Source: Verrucomicrobiota bacterium
GTDB taxonomy: Bacteria; Verrucomicrobiota; Verrucomicrobiae; Chthoniobacterales; UBA10450
Assembly (NCBI GenBank): GCA_003219495.1
Contig: QHOZ01000099.1
Location: 1 to 7,293, forward strand
Length of the DNA stretch: 7,293 nt
Reading direction: 5' to 3'
Translations under genes and position numbers: made by a program
Part shown: positions 1 through 6,786 of the stretch, one piece after another
Position numbering within the stretch: position 1 is the stretch's first letter
How the letters are laid out: each line of letters starts with the position of its first letter
The notes under the pieces: generated by a model
What the model was told of the DNA's origin: nothing
Database searches by the model: none
What the model saw: the letters and a program-made list of their open reading frames with translations, nothing else

Positions 1-1558
1 CGGCGCGGGCCGGTTTTTCTTCGTAAAAGCAGTTCTCCTGAAAAAACTTGGTCGCTTCGTCCACGGTCATCTTTTGAGTGTGCATCTTGATTGCGACGCA
101 GAGCCGGCATAAGCGCAGGAGCGCTTCGTCCGCTTGCGCGAGGCGGTATTTCGCGGCGCGCTTCTCGTCGGCCTCATTCGGATTCGCGACTTTGCCGTAG
201 CCTTCATCGAGCATCATTTTTTCGCAGTAGTGCGCCCAACCTTCGATGAATGCGTAGCTGCCAAATATTTTCTCGACCTTGCTGGCGGTTGAGGCGTTCA
301 AGCGCAGGAACTGCACGTAATGACCGGGATAAACTTCGTGAATTGAAACCACGTCCGCGGTGAAGAAGTTGAACGAAGTCAGCCATTCATCTTTTTGCAC
401 GGGCGGCCACTCGGCCTCCGGCGGTGTGACATAATAGTACGCTTCGGTCGCGCGTTTCTCGAACGCGCCCGGCGTATCCATCGACGCGAACGACGTTGCG
501 CGGCGATACTGCGGGGTTTCCTTTACGCGCGCGCGAACTTCAGATGGGATCGTGACCAGCTTTCGCGTGACGACAAACTTCCGGATCGATTCGAGATCTT
601 TGTTGATGTCGGTCAGCAAACTGTCGGCCGTCGGATGCTCGCTCTGCACTTGTTTGAAAACTTCGGCCGGCGTTTTTTCGGGATCGATCTTCTTGGCCGC
701 ATCGGCGAACGCTTGCTGCTCCTTGCGCAATTCCTCCATGCCGATCTCGAGAACTTTTTCCGGTGGAAGATCGACAAGCTCCGTTTCCTTCAACATGCGG
801 GCGAACTTTTCTTCGCCAATGGCGAAGTTGTCCGTCGCTTTCGGAAGTTTATCGCGCTCAAGCCAGGCGGCGTACTCGGTCAGAGCCGCCGCCGCTTTGC
901 GATTCGCCTCCATGAATTCGGAGCGAATGCGCTCGTCTTTTAATTCGGCGACCGCCTCGACCAAATTCTTGCGCAAAAAATCGGCGGAACCTTTTGCGAT
1001 TTGAATCGCGAGCTGCACGTAAGGCTTTGGCAAAACCGGATCGAGATTGGTCCGCGCAGCGATGAGAATGTTCGGCACCTGCGACTCAATCGCGGTGATG
1101 TTGTGCACGCGGTCTTCGAGCGGCGCGAAATTGCGTTTGATGTAGACATTCACGTCCGCCGCGCGCGCATAGACCATCGGGTCGCGCTCGTAGATCGACA
1201 TCGCCTCGCGCTGGAAGATTTCATTGCGGATCCCGGCCTGCAGAATTCGCAGATCGATCGATTGACGCTGACTTAACTTGTCGAGATCGAACTTTCGCAG
1301 CCGATCCTCAAATCGTCTCAAGCGCGAAAGCTCTGCGTCGAGCGCGAGCCGGCTGTAATCGGAAATTTTCCCATCGTATTCGTGCATCCCTTCCGATGTG
1401 CCGAGCAATGGGCGCGCGGCGAAGTAACCTTTGATGAATTCCTCCGCGATCGCTTCGTATTCCTGATCCGGCGTTTGCAGCGCCGACGCGTTTCCGGCCA
1501 GAAAACAAGTGGCGACCACGAGCAACACTGCGCTCCCTGATTTCGAAATCTTCAACAC
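1..1558 (-). CDS. DUF885 family exported protein, predicted zincin-like peptidase (C-terminus cut by window edge)
   Basis: Open reading frame on the minus strand with no stop from 1558 to the left edge; 519 codons are visible and roughly 60 more are expected from the family's usual length of about 580-600. An in-frame TAA lies four codons upstream, so the start must be GTG at 1558 or TTG at 1555; neither has a clear Shine-Dalgarno. Residues 1-26 look like a Sec signal peptide (KISKSG, hydrophobic core, ending NASA before LQ). Residues 407-413 read HEVYPGH and residues 439-446 read EGWAHYCE, the two signatures of the family; by analogy with zincins the two His and the later Glu may bind zinc (inference). 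Near the edge the sequence has MHTQKMTVDEATKFFQEN, typical of the DUF885 C-terminus. Likely periplasmic; substrate unknown. It diverges from the S41 peptidase gene. Confidence 0.9.
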   Translation of the reverse strand, partial: MLKISKSGSAVLLVVATCFLAGNASALQTPDQEYEAIAEEFIKGYFAARPLLGTSEGMHEYDGKISDYSRLALDAELSRLRRFEDRLRKFDLDKLSQRQSIDLRILQAGIRNEIFQREAMSIYERDPMVYARAADVNVYIKRNFAPLEDRVHNITAIESQVPNILIAARTNLDPVLPKPYVQLAIQIAKGSADFLRKNLVEAVAELKDERIRSEFMEANRKAAAALTEYAAWLERDKLPKATDNFAIGEEKFARMLKETELVDLPPEKVLEIGMEELRKEQQAFADAAKKIDPEKTPAEVFKQVQSEHPTADSLLTDINKDLESIRKFVVTRKLVTIPSEVRARVKETPQYRRATSFASMDTPGAFEKRATEAYYYVTPPEAEWPPVQKDEWLTSFNFFTADVVSIHEVYPGHYVQFLRLNASTASKVEKIFGSYAFIEGWAHYCEKMMLDEGYGKVANPNEADEKRAAKYRLAQADEALLRLCRLCVAIKMHTQKMTVDEATKFFQENCFYEEKPARA

Positions 1559-1569
1559 GGCGGCGCAAC

Positions 1570-1596
1570 TTTATACGACGCTTTGCGCGTTGCCAA
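1570..1596 (-). promoter_or_regulatory. Candidate promoter for the DUF885 gene
   Basis: Read on the minus strand, TTGGCA (1596-1591) is followed after 15 bases by TATAAA (1575-1570). The spacing is short for a sigma-70 promoter, so this is tentative. A start site about 7 bases beyond the -10 would leave only some 5 bases before the GTG at 1558, which would make the message nearly leaderless; that fits the lack of a Shine-Dalgarno. On the other strand an overlapping TTGCCA (1590-1595) could serve the S41 gene, but I see no good -10 for it. Confidence 0.3.
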
Positions 1597-1637
1597 AAAT
1601 TTTGGATGAGCGAATATCGGAGCGTTCGAGTTCATCA

Positions 1638-2939
1638 ATGAAGCGGCGTTTCGTTTTCGGAGCACTCGGTTTGATCATTCTCGGGCTGCTTTCCGCCCTG
1701 GGCATTCGCGAATTAACCGCGGCGGACCAGGATGATGACAGCGGCTACTCGCAAATCGCGATCTTCGCCAAAGCGGTGCAATTGATCCGGCAGGATTACG
1801 TCGATGGAAACAAGACCAGTTACCATGAGCTGATCACGGCCGCGCTCAAAGGCATGCTCTCGTCGCTCGATCCGCACAGTCAATTCATGGACCCGGACGA
1901 TTTTCGCGACATGCAGGAGGACACGCGAAGCCGGTTCAACGGACTCGGCATTGAGGTCGCGATCAAAAATGGTCTACCGACAATTGTGACGCCGATGGAA
2001 GACACTCCGGCCGCGCGCGCCGGGATTTTGTCGGGCGATCAGATTTTGAAAATTAACGGCACGTCGACGGAGAAAATGGATTTGCAGGACGTGATCAATC
2101 ACCTGCGCGGCACGCCCGGTCAAAAAATTGCGCTGACGTTGATTCGACCGGCCACGAAAGAGGTAAAGGATTACCAACTCGAGCGCGCGGAGATCAAAGT
2201 ACAAAGCGTGAAGGGCGCGAAGCTGCTCGATCCGGAGTTAACCGGCGCGTTCAAGATCGCCTATGTGCGTTTGATTCAATTCAACGAGCCGACCGCGGAT
2301 GAATTAGGGAGAGCGCTCGATCAATTGCAGAAGGACGGAATGCAGGCGCTGATTCTCGATCTTCGCAATAACCCCGGCGGTTTGTTGAACAGCGCGGTGG
2401 ATGTTTGCGGACAATTTCTGCCGCCCAACACCAAAGTCGTTTCCACGCAGGGCCGCGTCGCTTCGCAACAGCGCGAGTACACGACTTCCGGCGTCCCGCG
2501 AGATCGTCCGAATTTTCCGATGGCTGTGTTGGTGAATGAAGGGAGCGCGAGCGGCGCGGAGATCGTCTCCGGCGCGCTCAAAGATCTTCATCGCGCGATC
2601 CTGGTTGGCGAAACCACTTTCGGCAAAGGCTCCGTGCAAAACGTGATGCAATTGCCCGATGGCTCGGCGTTGCGTTTCACGACCGCGAAATATTACACGC
2701 CCGGCAAACAGGTGATTCATGGGAACGGTGTCGCTCCGAACATTCGCGTGCCGATGAGCCCGGAGCAGGAGCGCCAGCTTTTTGCGGCGCGCAGCAGCGG
2801 TGACACGATTCGGCCCGACGAAGACAAGAATTTTATCAAGGGCAACGATCCGCAAATGGTGCGTGCGATCGACGCGCTCAAAGGCGTGATGATTTACGCG
2901 CAGCAAAACGCCACCAAAAGCGAAGCGACCAAGAAATAG
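1638..2939 (+). CDS. S41 family C-terminal processing peptidase (CtpA-like), PDZ-containing
   Basis: A 433-residue exported serine protease. Members of this family cut the C-termini of envelope proteins or trim proteases and peptidoglycan hydrolases. Residues 1 to about 29 are a signal peptide or N-terminal membrane anchor. Residues 40-95 match the usual N-terminal helical region (RQDYVD, LKGMLSSLDPHSQFM). A PDZ domain follows at about 101-170 (GLGIEV, the TPAARAGILSGDQILKING stretch). The S41 core runs from about 200 to 372, with LDLRNNPGG at 240-248. The catalytic Ser305 lies in NEGSASGAEI, and Lys330 and Gln334 lie in GETTFGKGSVQ. The 25-residue Ser-Lys spacing and Lys+4 Gln match the known Ser-Lys dyad enzymes, so it should be active. 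The frame stays open back to 1509, but ATG 1638 directly precedes the signal peptide and avoids overlap with the divergent gene. Length is normal for the family. The substrate cannot be told from sequence. Confidence 0.95.
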   Translation: MKRRFVFGALGLIILGLLSALGIRELTAADQDDDSGYSQIAIFAKAVQLIRQDYVDGNKTSYHELITAALKGMLSSLDPHSQFMDPDDFRDMQEDTRSRFNGLGIEVAIKNGLPTIVTPMEDTPAARAGILSGDQILKINGTSTEKMDLQDVINHLRGTPGQKIALTLIRPATKEVKDYQLERAEIKVQSVKGAKLLDPELTGAFKIAYVRLIQFNEPTADELGRALDQLQKDGMQALILDLRNNPGGLLNSAVDVCGQFLPPNTKVVSTQGRVASQQREYTTSGVPRDRPNFPMAVLVNEGSASGAEIVSGALKDLHRAILVGETTFGKGSVQNVMQLPDGSALRFTTAKYYTPGKQVIHGNGVAPNIRVPMSPEQERQLFAARSSGDTIRPDEDKNFIKGNDPQMVRAIDALKGVMIYAQQNATKSEATKK

Positions 2940-2967
2940 TTGTAGAGGCGATCTGTGGCCGCCGATT

Positions 2968-3063
2968 TGTCATTCCGAGCGAAGTCGAGGAATCTCTAAC
3001 TGTTATCTGGCCGTTGTTTGATCAGAAATATCTAGAGATGGCTCGACTCCGCTCGACATGACA
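2968..3063. repeat. Imperfect palindromic repeat (REP/MITE-like) between the S41 gene and tsaD
   Basis: The left arm, 2968-2997, begins TGTCATTCCGAGCG. The right arm, 3034-3063, ends GCTCGACATGACA. The reverse complement of the right arm matches the left arm at 25 of 30 positions, and the arms are separated by 36 bases. Read in one frame the right arm gives C-H-V-E-R-S-R, a spurious peptide that I recall from many annotated soil-bacterial genomes carrying this dispersed repeat. There is no T-tract, so it is not a classic Rho-independent terminator, although transcribed RNA could fold into a long hairpin. The last six bases of the repeat are the first two codons of tsaD. I see no obvious target-site duplication, and no second copy in this window. 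Confidence 0.8.
3038..3061 (+). other. Seven-codon leader ORF overlapping the tsaD start (ATGA)
   Basis: ATG at 3038 opens a tiny frame reading MARLRST and ending in TGA at 3059-3061. Its stop overlaps the tsaD ATG at 3058-3060 as ATGA, the layout often seen in translational coupling. It lies wholly within the right arm of the palindromic repeat, so it may be chance. No well-spaced Shine-Dalgarno precedes it; a TAGAG abuts its start codon. Recorded because tsaD itself has no visible ribosome binding site. Confidence 0.25.
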
Positions 3064-4053
3064 GTATTGGCTCTTGAAACTTCCTGCGACGAAACCGCTG
3101 TCGCGATTCTGCGCGATGGCCAGCTGGTCGCCAGCGAAGTCGCGTCGCAAATCGCCGAGCACGAAAAATACGGCGGCGTCGTTCCGGAAGTCGCATCGCG
3201 GAATCATCTCGTGCATGCGCCGCGACTGCTGGAGCGCGCGCTACGGGATGCAAAGATCGACATCGAGAGCGTTGATGCTTTTGCGGCGACAAGCGGTCCC
3301 GGATTAGCGAGCTCGCTGATGATCGGCGCTTCGATTGCGAAAGGTCTCGCGATTGGTTTCGGCAAACCGTTTCTCGCTATCAATCACCTTGAAGGCCATT
3401 TGCTCTCGCCATTTTTCGATTGTGATGAAATCAAACCGAACGTTTCGCTCATCGTGAGCGGCGGTCACACCATGACGGTTCTTGTCCGCGGCATCGGCGA
3501 TTACCAAATCATTGGACGCACGGTCGATGATGCGGCCGGCGAAGCGTTCGACAAAATCGCGAAGCTTCTCGGCCTCGGTTATCCCGGCGGCCCGCAGATC
3601 GAGAAATTCGCGGCGAACGGCGATCCGAAAAAATTCGATTTGCCGCGAAGCATGCCCGATTCAGAAAATTTCAGCTTTAGCGGATTGAAAACGGCGGTGC
3701 GCTATTTGTTGCCGAGATTGAGCGGCGATTTCGTTCCCGACGTGTGCGCGTCGGTCCAAGCCGCGATTGTCGATGTGCTGGTTTCGAAAACGATTGCGGC
3801 TGCGAAGAAGCACGGCGCCGATCTTGTCACAATCAGCGGCGGCGTGAGTTGCAACCAAGCGCTGCGAAATCGAATGAGCGACGCATGCGAACGCCACCGT
3901 TTGGAATTGAAAACCGCCCAGCCTTCGTTGTGCACCGACAACGCCGCGATGATTGCCTTCGCGGCGATGCTGCGATTGCAGAACGGATGCAACTCAAGCG
4001 TGAGTGAAGAGATCGACCCGAATCTGGCGTTAATGGAACCGGCAAAAAGTTGA
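3058..4053 (+). CDS. tsaD: tRNA N6-adenosine threonylcarbamoyltransferase TsaD
   Basis: TsaD (Kae1/Gcp family, ASKHA fold) transfers the threonylcarbamoyl group from threonylcarbamoyl-AMP to A37 of ANN-decoding tRNAs, working in the cytoplasm with TsaB and TsaE. At 331 residues it is of normal length. It opens with the family's N-terminus (VLALETSCDET, residues 3-13). The metal-binding pair His110 and His114 lie in NHLEGH, and the third ligand Asp294 in CTDNAAMIA. Nucleotide-binding stretches include VSGGHT (133-138), the DDAAGEAFDK stretch and SGGVSCN. The start is secure: an in-frame TGA at 3019-3021 and no other start codon before ATG 3058. That ATG and the next codon are the end of a palindromic repeat, and no Shine-Dalgarno lies in the usual window; the nearest purine run, AGAG, is about 20 bases upstream. 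TsaB and TsaE genes are not in the window. Apart from the start region the gene looks ordinary and functional. Confidence 0.97.
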   Translation: MTVLALETSCDETAVAILRDGQLVASEVASQIAEHEKYGGVVPEVASRNHLVHAPRLLERALRDAKIDIESVDAFAATSGPGLASSLMIGASIAKGLAIGFGKPFLAINHLEGHLLSPFFDCDEIKPNVSLIVSGGHTMTVLVRGIGDYQIIGRTVDDAAGEAFDKIAKLLGLGYPGGPQIEKFAANGDPKKFDLPRSMPDSENFSFSGLKTAVRYLLPRLSGDFVPDVCASVQAAIVDVLVSKTIAAAKKHGADLVTISGGVSCNQALRNRMSDACERHRLELKTAQPSLCTDNAAMIAFAAMLRLQNGCNSSVSEEIDPNLALMEPAKS

Positions 4054-4075
4054 TCTTCAAATCTGGCGTCGTGGT

Positions 4076-4081
4076 GATAAT
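4076..4081 (+). promoter_or_regulatory. Possible -10 box before the secreted 265-residue protein gene
   Basis: GATAAT (5 of 6 bases of the sigma-70 -10 consensus) lies in the 81-base gap after tsaD, about 55 bases before the ATG at 4135. No convincing -35 sits at the right distance; TTGATC at 4050-4055 would need a 20-base spacer. Low confidence. Confidence 0.2.
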
Positions 4082-4134
4082 GTAAGCGATCAGAGTGTAG
4101 TTTCCGGGCTTGAACGGGAACCGATTGGAAAGTT

Positions 4135-4932
4135 ATGTGGAGAGGCCGTTCACTTGCTCTTTCTTGCTTCGCGGTTTTGATCGCGTTTGATGCTTCCTTT
4201 GCCGCTCAAAACGGAGTGGTTGTGAAAAAAGCAAAGCCGGTCGGCGGAAAATCGCCCGCCTCTCCGCCAGCGGAGCACTACCGGTGGAAAGCAAATATCG
4301 TCACCACAGTTTTTTGGATTGGCGAAGCGCCCGCTGGCCATAATCTCACGCCGAATCGCACAAGCGCCTGGGACAAACAGTGGTCAAAAAATTACGGCGG
4401 TTTTGATGACCCAAATCCGGCTCATCGGAGTAATTATATCCCGGTAAAATTTACACCGCGGCAAAACCCGTTTTACTGCGCGCTTCCTTACAACGATAAA
4501 GCACATGAGGGCCACCGACCGGAAGCGCCTCGCGTTGTTCCGTGGTTCAAAGAAGCGTATCAAGGCCCGGCTGTTTCCACCTGCAAAGATCGATGGGTTG
4601 CGATCCGCAAAGGCAATCGAGTCGCATATGCGCAATGGGAAGACGCGGGACCATTCCAAACAGATCATTGGCAATATGTATTTGGTAAGGAGCGTCCTAA
4701 ACCAAATTTAAATAAAGGTGCGGGCCTTGATGTCTCTCCTGCAGTCCGGGACTATCTCGGACTAAAAGACACTGACGTCACCGACTGGCGGTTTGCAGAC
4801 TTTAGCGAAGTGGCGGTCGGGCCGTGGTCGCGATTGGGAGAAAATAATACGTTCGTCATCAACGGCCGCAAAAAAGCGGTGAAGGTCGCGGAGAGTTCAA
4901 AATCGAACAAGGAAGCGGCGAAGGCTCGATAA
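4135..4932 (+). CDS. Secreted protein of unknown function, possible RlpA-like double-psi beta-barrel
   Basis: A 265-residue protein with a Sec signal peptide (residues 1 to about 23, ending DASFA). I do not recognise a named family. Several features resemble RlpA-like double-psi beta-barrel proteins, which act on or bind peptidoglycan. These are a mid-protein ALPYND segment (116-121), then CKDRWVAIRKGNRVAYAQW (150-168), then ED-AGPF with Asp170 where RlpA has the conserved D-R-G-P-F, and GLDVSPAVRDYLGL (197-210) where RlpA has an I-D-L-S motif before a short helix. Cys115 and Cys150 could form a disulfide in the periplasm. The C-terminal tail after about 243 is basic and low in complexity, with many Lys, Ser and Ala. 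GGAA at 4127-4130 is the only Shine-Dalgarno-like sequence near the ATG. The gene looks AT-richer, with more AAA, AAT and TTA codons, than its neighbours. It ends 4 bases from the converging prenyl synthase. The coding call is strong; the fold is an inference. Confidence 0.8.
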   Translation: MWRGRSLALSCFAVLIAFDASFAAQNGVVVKKAKPVGGKSPASPPAEHYRWKANIVTTVFWIGEAPAGHNLTPNRTSAWDKQWSKNYGGFDDPNPAHRSNYIPVKFTPRQNPFYCALPYNDKAHEGHRPEAPRVVPWFKEAYQGPAVSTCKDRWVAIRKGNRVAYAQWEDAGPFQTDHWQYVFGKERPKPNLNKGAGLDVSPAVRDYLGLKDTDVTDWRFADFSEVAVGPWSRLGENNTFVINGRKKAVKVAESSKSNKEAAKAR

Positions 4933-4936
4933 GTGA

Positions 4937-5766
4937 TTAGTATTCGCGCTTCAGCAAATAATCAGCGAGAGCGTGGAGTGTGTCCCCCCGTTTGCCGAAG
5001 ATCGACAACGCATCGTGTGCTTGCTTCGTCAGTCGCATCGCTTCCATGCGGGATTTTTCCAAGCCGATGATTGCGGGATAAGTCGCTTTTTGCGCCGCAA
5101 TATCTTTGCCCGCGCTCTTGCCAAGCTTCTCGCTCGTTTGCGTGACGTCGAGAATGTCGTCGATCACTTGAAACGCGAGTCCGAGCGCGCGGCCAAATTT
5201 TGTCATCGCGGCCAATTCCTTCGTGGTCGCATTCGCGCTCATCGCGCCCAGACAAACGGAAGCGGTGAGCATTGCGGCGGTTTTATTTTGGTGGATGTAA
5301 CGAAGATCGGCCGGCCCGAGCTTCCGGCTGCGACTGCGACCTCGCGCAAAAGTGTGAAGGGAGCGTAACGATGTGACGGCTTCGTGTGCGAAACGATTTC
5401 GAACGCGATCGTGAGGAGCGCGTCACCCGCGAGCACTGCGATCCCATCGCCAAATACTTTATGACACGTCGCGCGGCCGCGGCGGAAATCGTCGTTGTCC
5501 ATGCTCGGAAGATCATCGTGGACTAACGAATAGGTGTGGATGCATTCCATCGCGCACGCCAGCGGCAGCGCGTTGTCGATCTTCCCGCCGCACGCTTCGG
5601 CCGCGGCGAGTGTGAGAATTGGCCGCAAACGTTTTCCGCCGGCGAACAAGCTGTAACGCATCGCCTTGTGAATGGTCGCCGGCCGCACGTTCTCCTTCGG
5701 TAAATATCTATCCAGCGCGCGATCGATCAGTTGCTGCCGGGATTTGAGATAAGGTTTTAAGTTCAT
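4937..5766 (-). pseudogene. ispA: Broken short-chain polyprenyl diphosphate synthase (IspA-like), internal deletion with frameshift
   Basis: Two frames together make one prenyl transferase, the family that condenses isopentenyl diphosphate with allylic diphosphates to make farnesyl or geranylgeranyl diphosphate. The first part starts at ATG 5766 and holds GGKRLRP (43-49) and the first Asp-rich motif HDDLPSMD (83-90), staying homologous as far as VAVAAGS (149). It then runs out of frame for 26 residues and stops at 5239. Homology resumes in another frame from 5320 ([22 protein letters not shown]) and includes the second Asp-rich motif VIDDILD and the normal C-terminal end LLKREY. The segment expected between them, with the conserved GGQ and following Asp-Leu, about 20 residues, is absent from every frame. 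A single deletion of 3n+1 bases, around 55-64, at about 5316-5323 explains both facts. The product should be inactive unless this is an assembly fault. It lies 42 bases downstream of the EamA gene stop and may be cotranscribed with it. Confidence 0.85.
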
Positions 5767-5808
5767 GTCGCGGCGAACCGCACTGTAAAAACCAATTAGG
5801 CGCGTGCG

Positions 5809-6693
5809 CTAGATATTTTCTGCGGTCTCAGCGGTCGCGATAGGTTTGGTGCGCATGGCGAGGAACGCGCCAATAAGCAAGACGATCGCGCTGATGCATT
5901 GGGCGAGGTTGATTCGTTCGTGAAAAATAAGAGCGGACAATCCGAGTGCGGCGAGGGGACAGAGGAGTTGGAGGCTTTGCGAAAGGGCGACGCCGATTTC
6001 GCAAATAGCGATGTAATACAAGACGTGGGCGAGGGTGATGCAGGTGACCGACATGAGTGGCAAAAGCAACGCGGAAGTGATCACGCTGACCACCCCGAAA
6101 CTGCGAATCGGACCGAGTCGCGCCGATGGTCGCTTGATCAGCGTTGCGTAAAGCGCCCAACAAAAAGACGCAGTGAAAGCGACGAACAATCCCGGCAACG
6201 CGATATGCCGATCCTGGCCGTTCGATTGAAACCAAATGACGCCGAACGCACCTGCCAAGCCGAGCAGGGTGCCGGCCTGAAACTGCCATTGCCGGATCAC
6301 GTCGCGTTCTTCCGGAAAAAGCACGAGCGCGAGCACGGCGGTGAAGATGACGGAAGAGCGAATGAAGATCGCGTAAACACCGGGCCCCATATAAAACAAC
6401 GCCACGACCTGCGTGATTTGATGAACAACGTTTGGCAGACACGGAATCAAACAGAGCGCGACCGCGCGCATGTCGATCTTGGGACCGCGGCGAAATTGAA
6501 AGAGAACGAACGGAACAATCGCGAGGCAGGCGACCGCATAGCGGTAAAAATTTTGAGCCCAGGGATCGTAAAAGCCGTTTAGATAAAATTGGAAGAGCGA
6601 GGGCACCGACCAGATGGCGATGGTCGCGAAGAGAGCGGCGTAGCCCTTGGTGAGTTGTTCGCTTTGCCGGCCCATTGCTGGTAATTGTGACAT
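5809..6693 (-). CDS. EamA-domain drug/metabolite transporter (DMT) family membrane protein
   Basis: About 294 residues from ATG 6693 (first residues MSQLPAMGRQSEQ); a second Met at 6675 would give 288. The frame continues upstream to a GTG at 6786, but that stretch is polar and Arg-rich, would abut the divergent gene, and is unlikely to be translated. I count ten hydrophobic segments arranged as two EamA repeats of five. The first opens with GYAALFATIAIWSVPSLF and the second with LPGLFVAFTASFCWALYATL. DMT proteins export or import small molecules in the inner membrane; the substrate is not predictable here. Between the seventh segment (SVITSALLLPLM) and the eighth (ITLAHVLYYIAI) only a few residues remain, where relatives usually have a loop of 15-30, so an in-frame deletion is possible. 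No clear Shine-Dalgarno precedes either start. Confidence 0.88.
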   Translation of the reverse strand: MSQLPAMGRQSEQLTKGYAALFATIAIWSVPSLFQFYLNGFYDPWAQNFYRYAVACLAIVPFVLFQFRRGPKIDMRAVALCLIPCLPNVVHQITQVVALFYMGPGVYAIFIRSSVIFTAVLALVLFPEERDVIRQWQFQAGTLLGLAGAFGVIWFQSNGQDRHIALPGLFVAFTASFCWALYATLIKRPSARLGPIRSFGVVSVITSALLLPLMSVTCITLAHVLYYIAICEIGVALSQSLQLLCPLAALGLSALIFHERINLAQCISAIVLLIGAFLAMRTKPIATAETAENI

Positions 6694-6776
6694 GCCGCGA
6701 CAAATTCGCAGGTCCGAGCCGCGTTGGCATTTATTTGCTGGCGTGCGCGGTAGGAATCGCTCAAAAGTTAGGGCCC

Positions 6777-6783
6777 GGGAGGA
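6777..6783 (+). promoter_or_regulatory. Strong ribosome binding site for the TPR gene
   Basis: GGGAGGA lies just before the ATG at 6787, with GGAGG ending 4 bases from the start codon. It is the only strong Shine-Dalgarno sequence in the window and fixes the start of the TPR protein. It sits in the 93-base divergent gap between this gene and the EamA transporter, in which I see no convincing -35/-10 pair on either strand. Confidence 0.7.
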
Positions 6784-6786
6784 CAC

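Noticed and set aside
395..1276. Overlapping plus-strand ORFs (395-943, 552-1004, 1001-1276) opposite the DUF885 gene
   Set aside because: They are antisense to an intact coding frame with clear family motifs, are rich in Arg or Ser, and resemble no family I know. They arise from the GC-rich third-position bias of the real gene.
1509..1637. N-terminal extension of the S41 peptidase from ATG 1509
   Set aside because: The extra 43 residues would overlap the start of the divergent DUF885 gene and place the signal peptide internally. ATG 1638 begins a normal signal peptide.
2304..2906. A 200-residue minus-strand ORF opposite the S41 gene
   Set aside because: Arg/His-rich shadow of a gene with all catalytic residues intact; no recognisable domain.
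2968..3063. Rho-independent terminator for the S41 gene
   Set aside because: The palindrome has a 36-base loop, mismatched arms and no T-tract, and its right end is coding sequence of tsaD.
3022..3292. Minus-strand ORFs ending in CHVERSR-type peptides at the start of tsaD
   Set aside because: They are translations of the palindromic repeat and of antisense tsaD, a well-known annotation artefact of this repeat.
4021..4069. Direct repeat of AATCTGGCGT at 4021-4030 and 4060-4069
   Set aside because: Only 10 bases, two copies, with weak similarity beyond; chance is a sufficient explanation.
5828..6730. A 300-residue minus-strand ORF and a 227-residue plus-strand ORF (5899-6582) over the transporter
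   Set aside because: Both are highly charged and Arg/Asp-rich without domains, while the third frame gives ten membrane segments of an EamA protein.
6694..6786. Upstream GTG start (6786) for the EamA protein
   Set aside because: The added 31 residues are polar, not family-like, and would begin at the base next to the divergent TPR start codon, leaving no promoter room.
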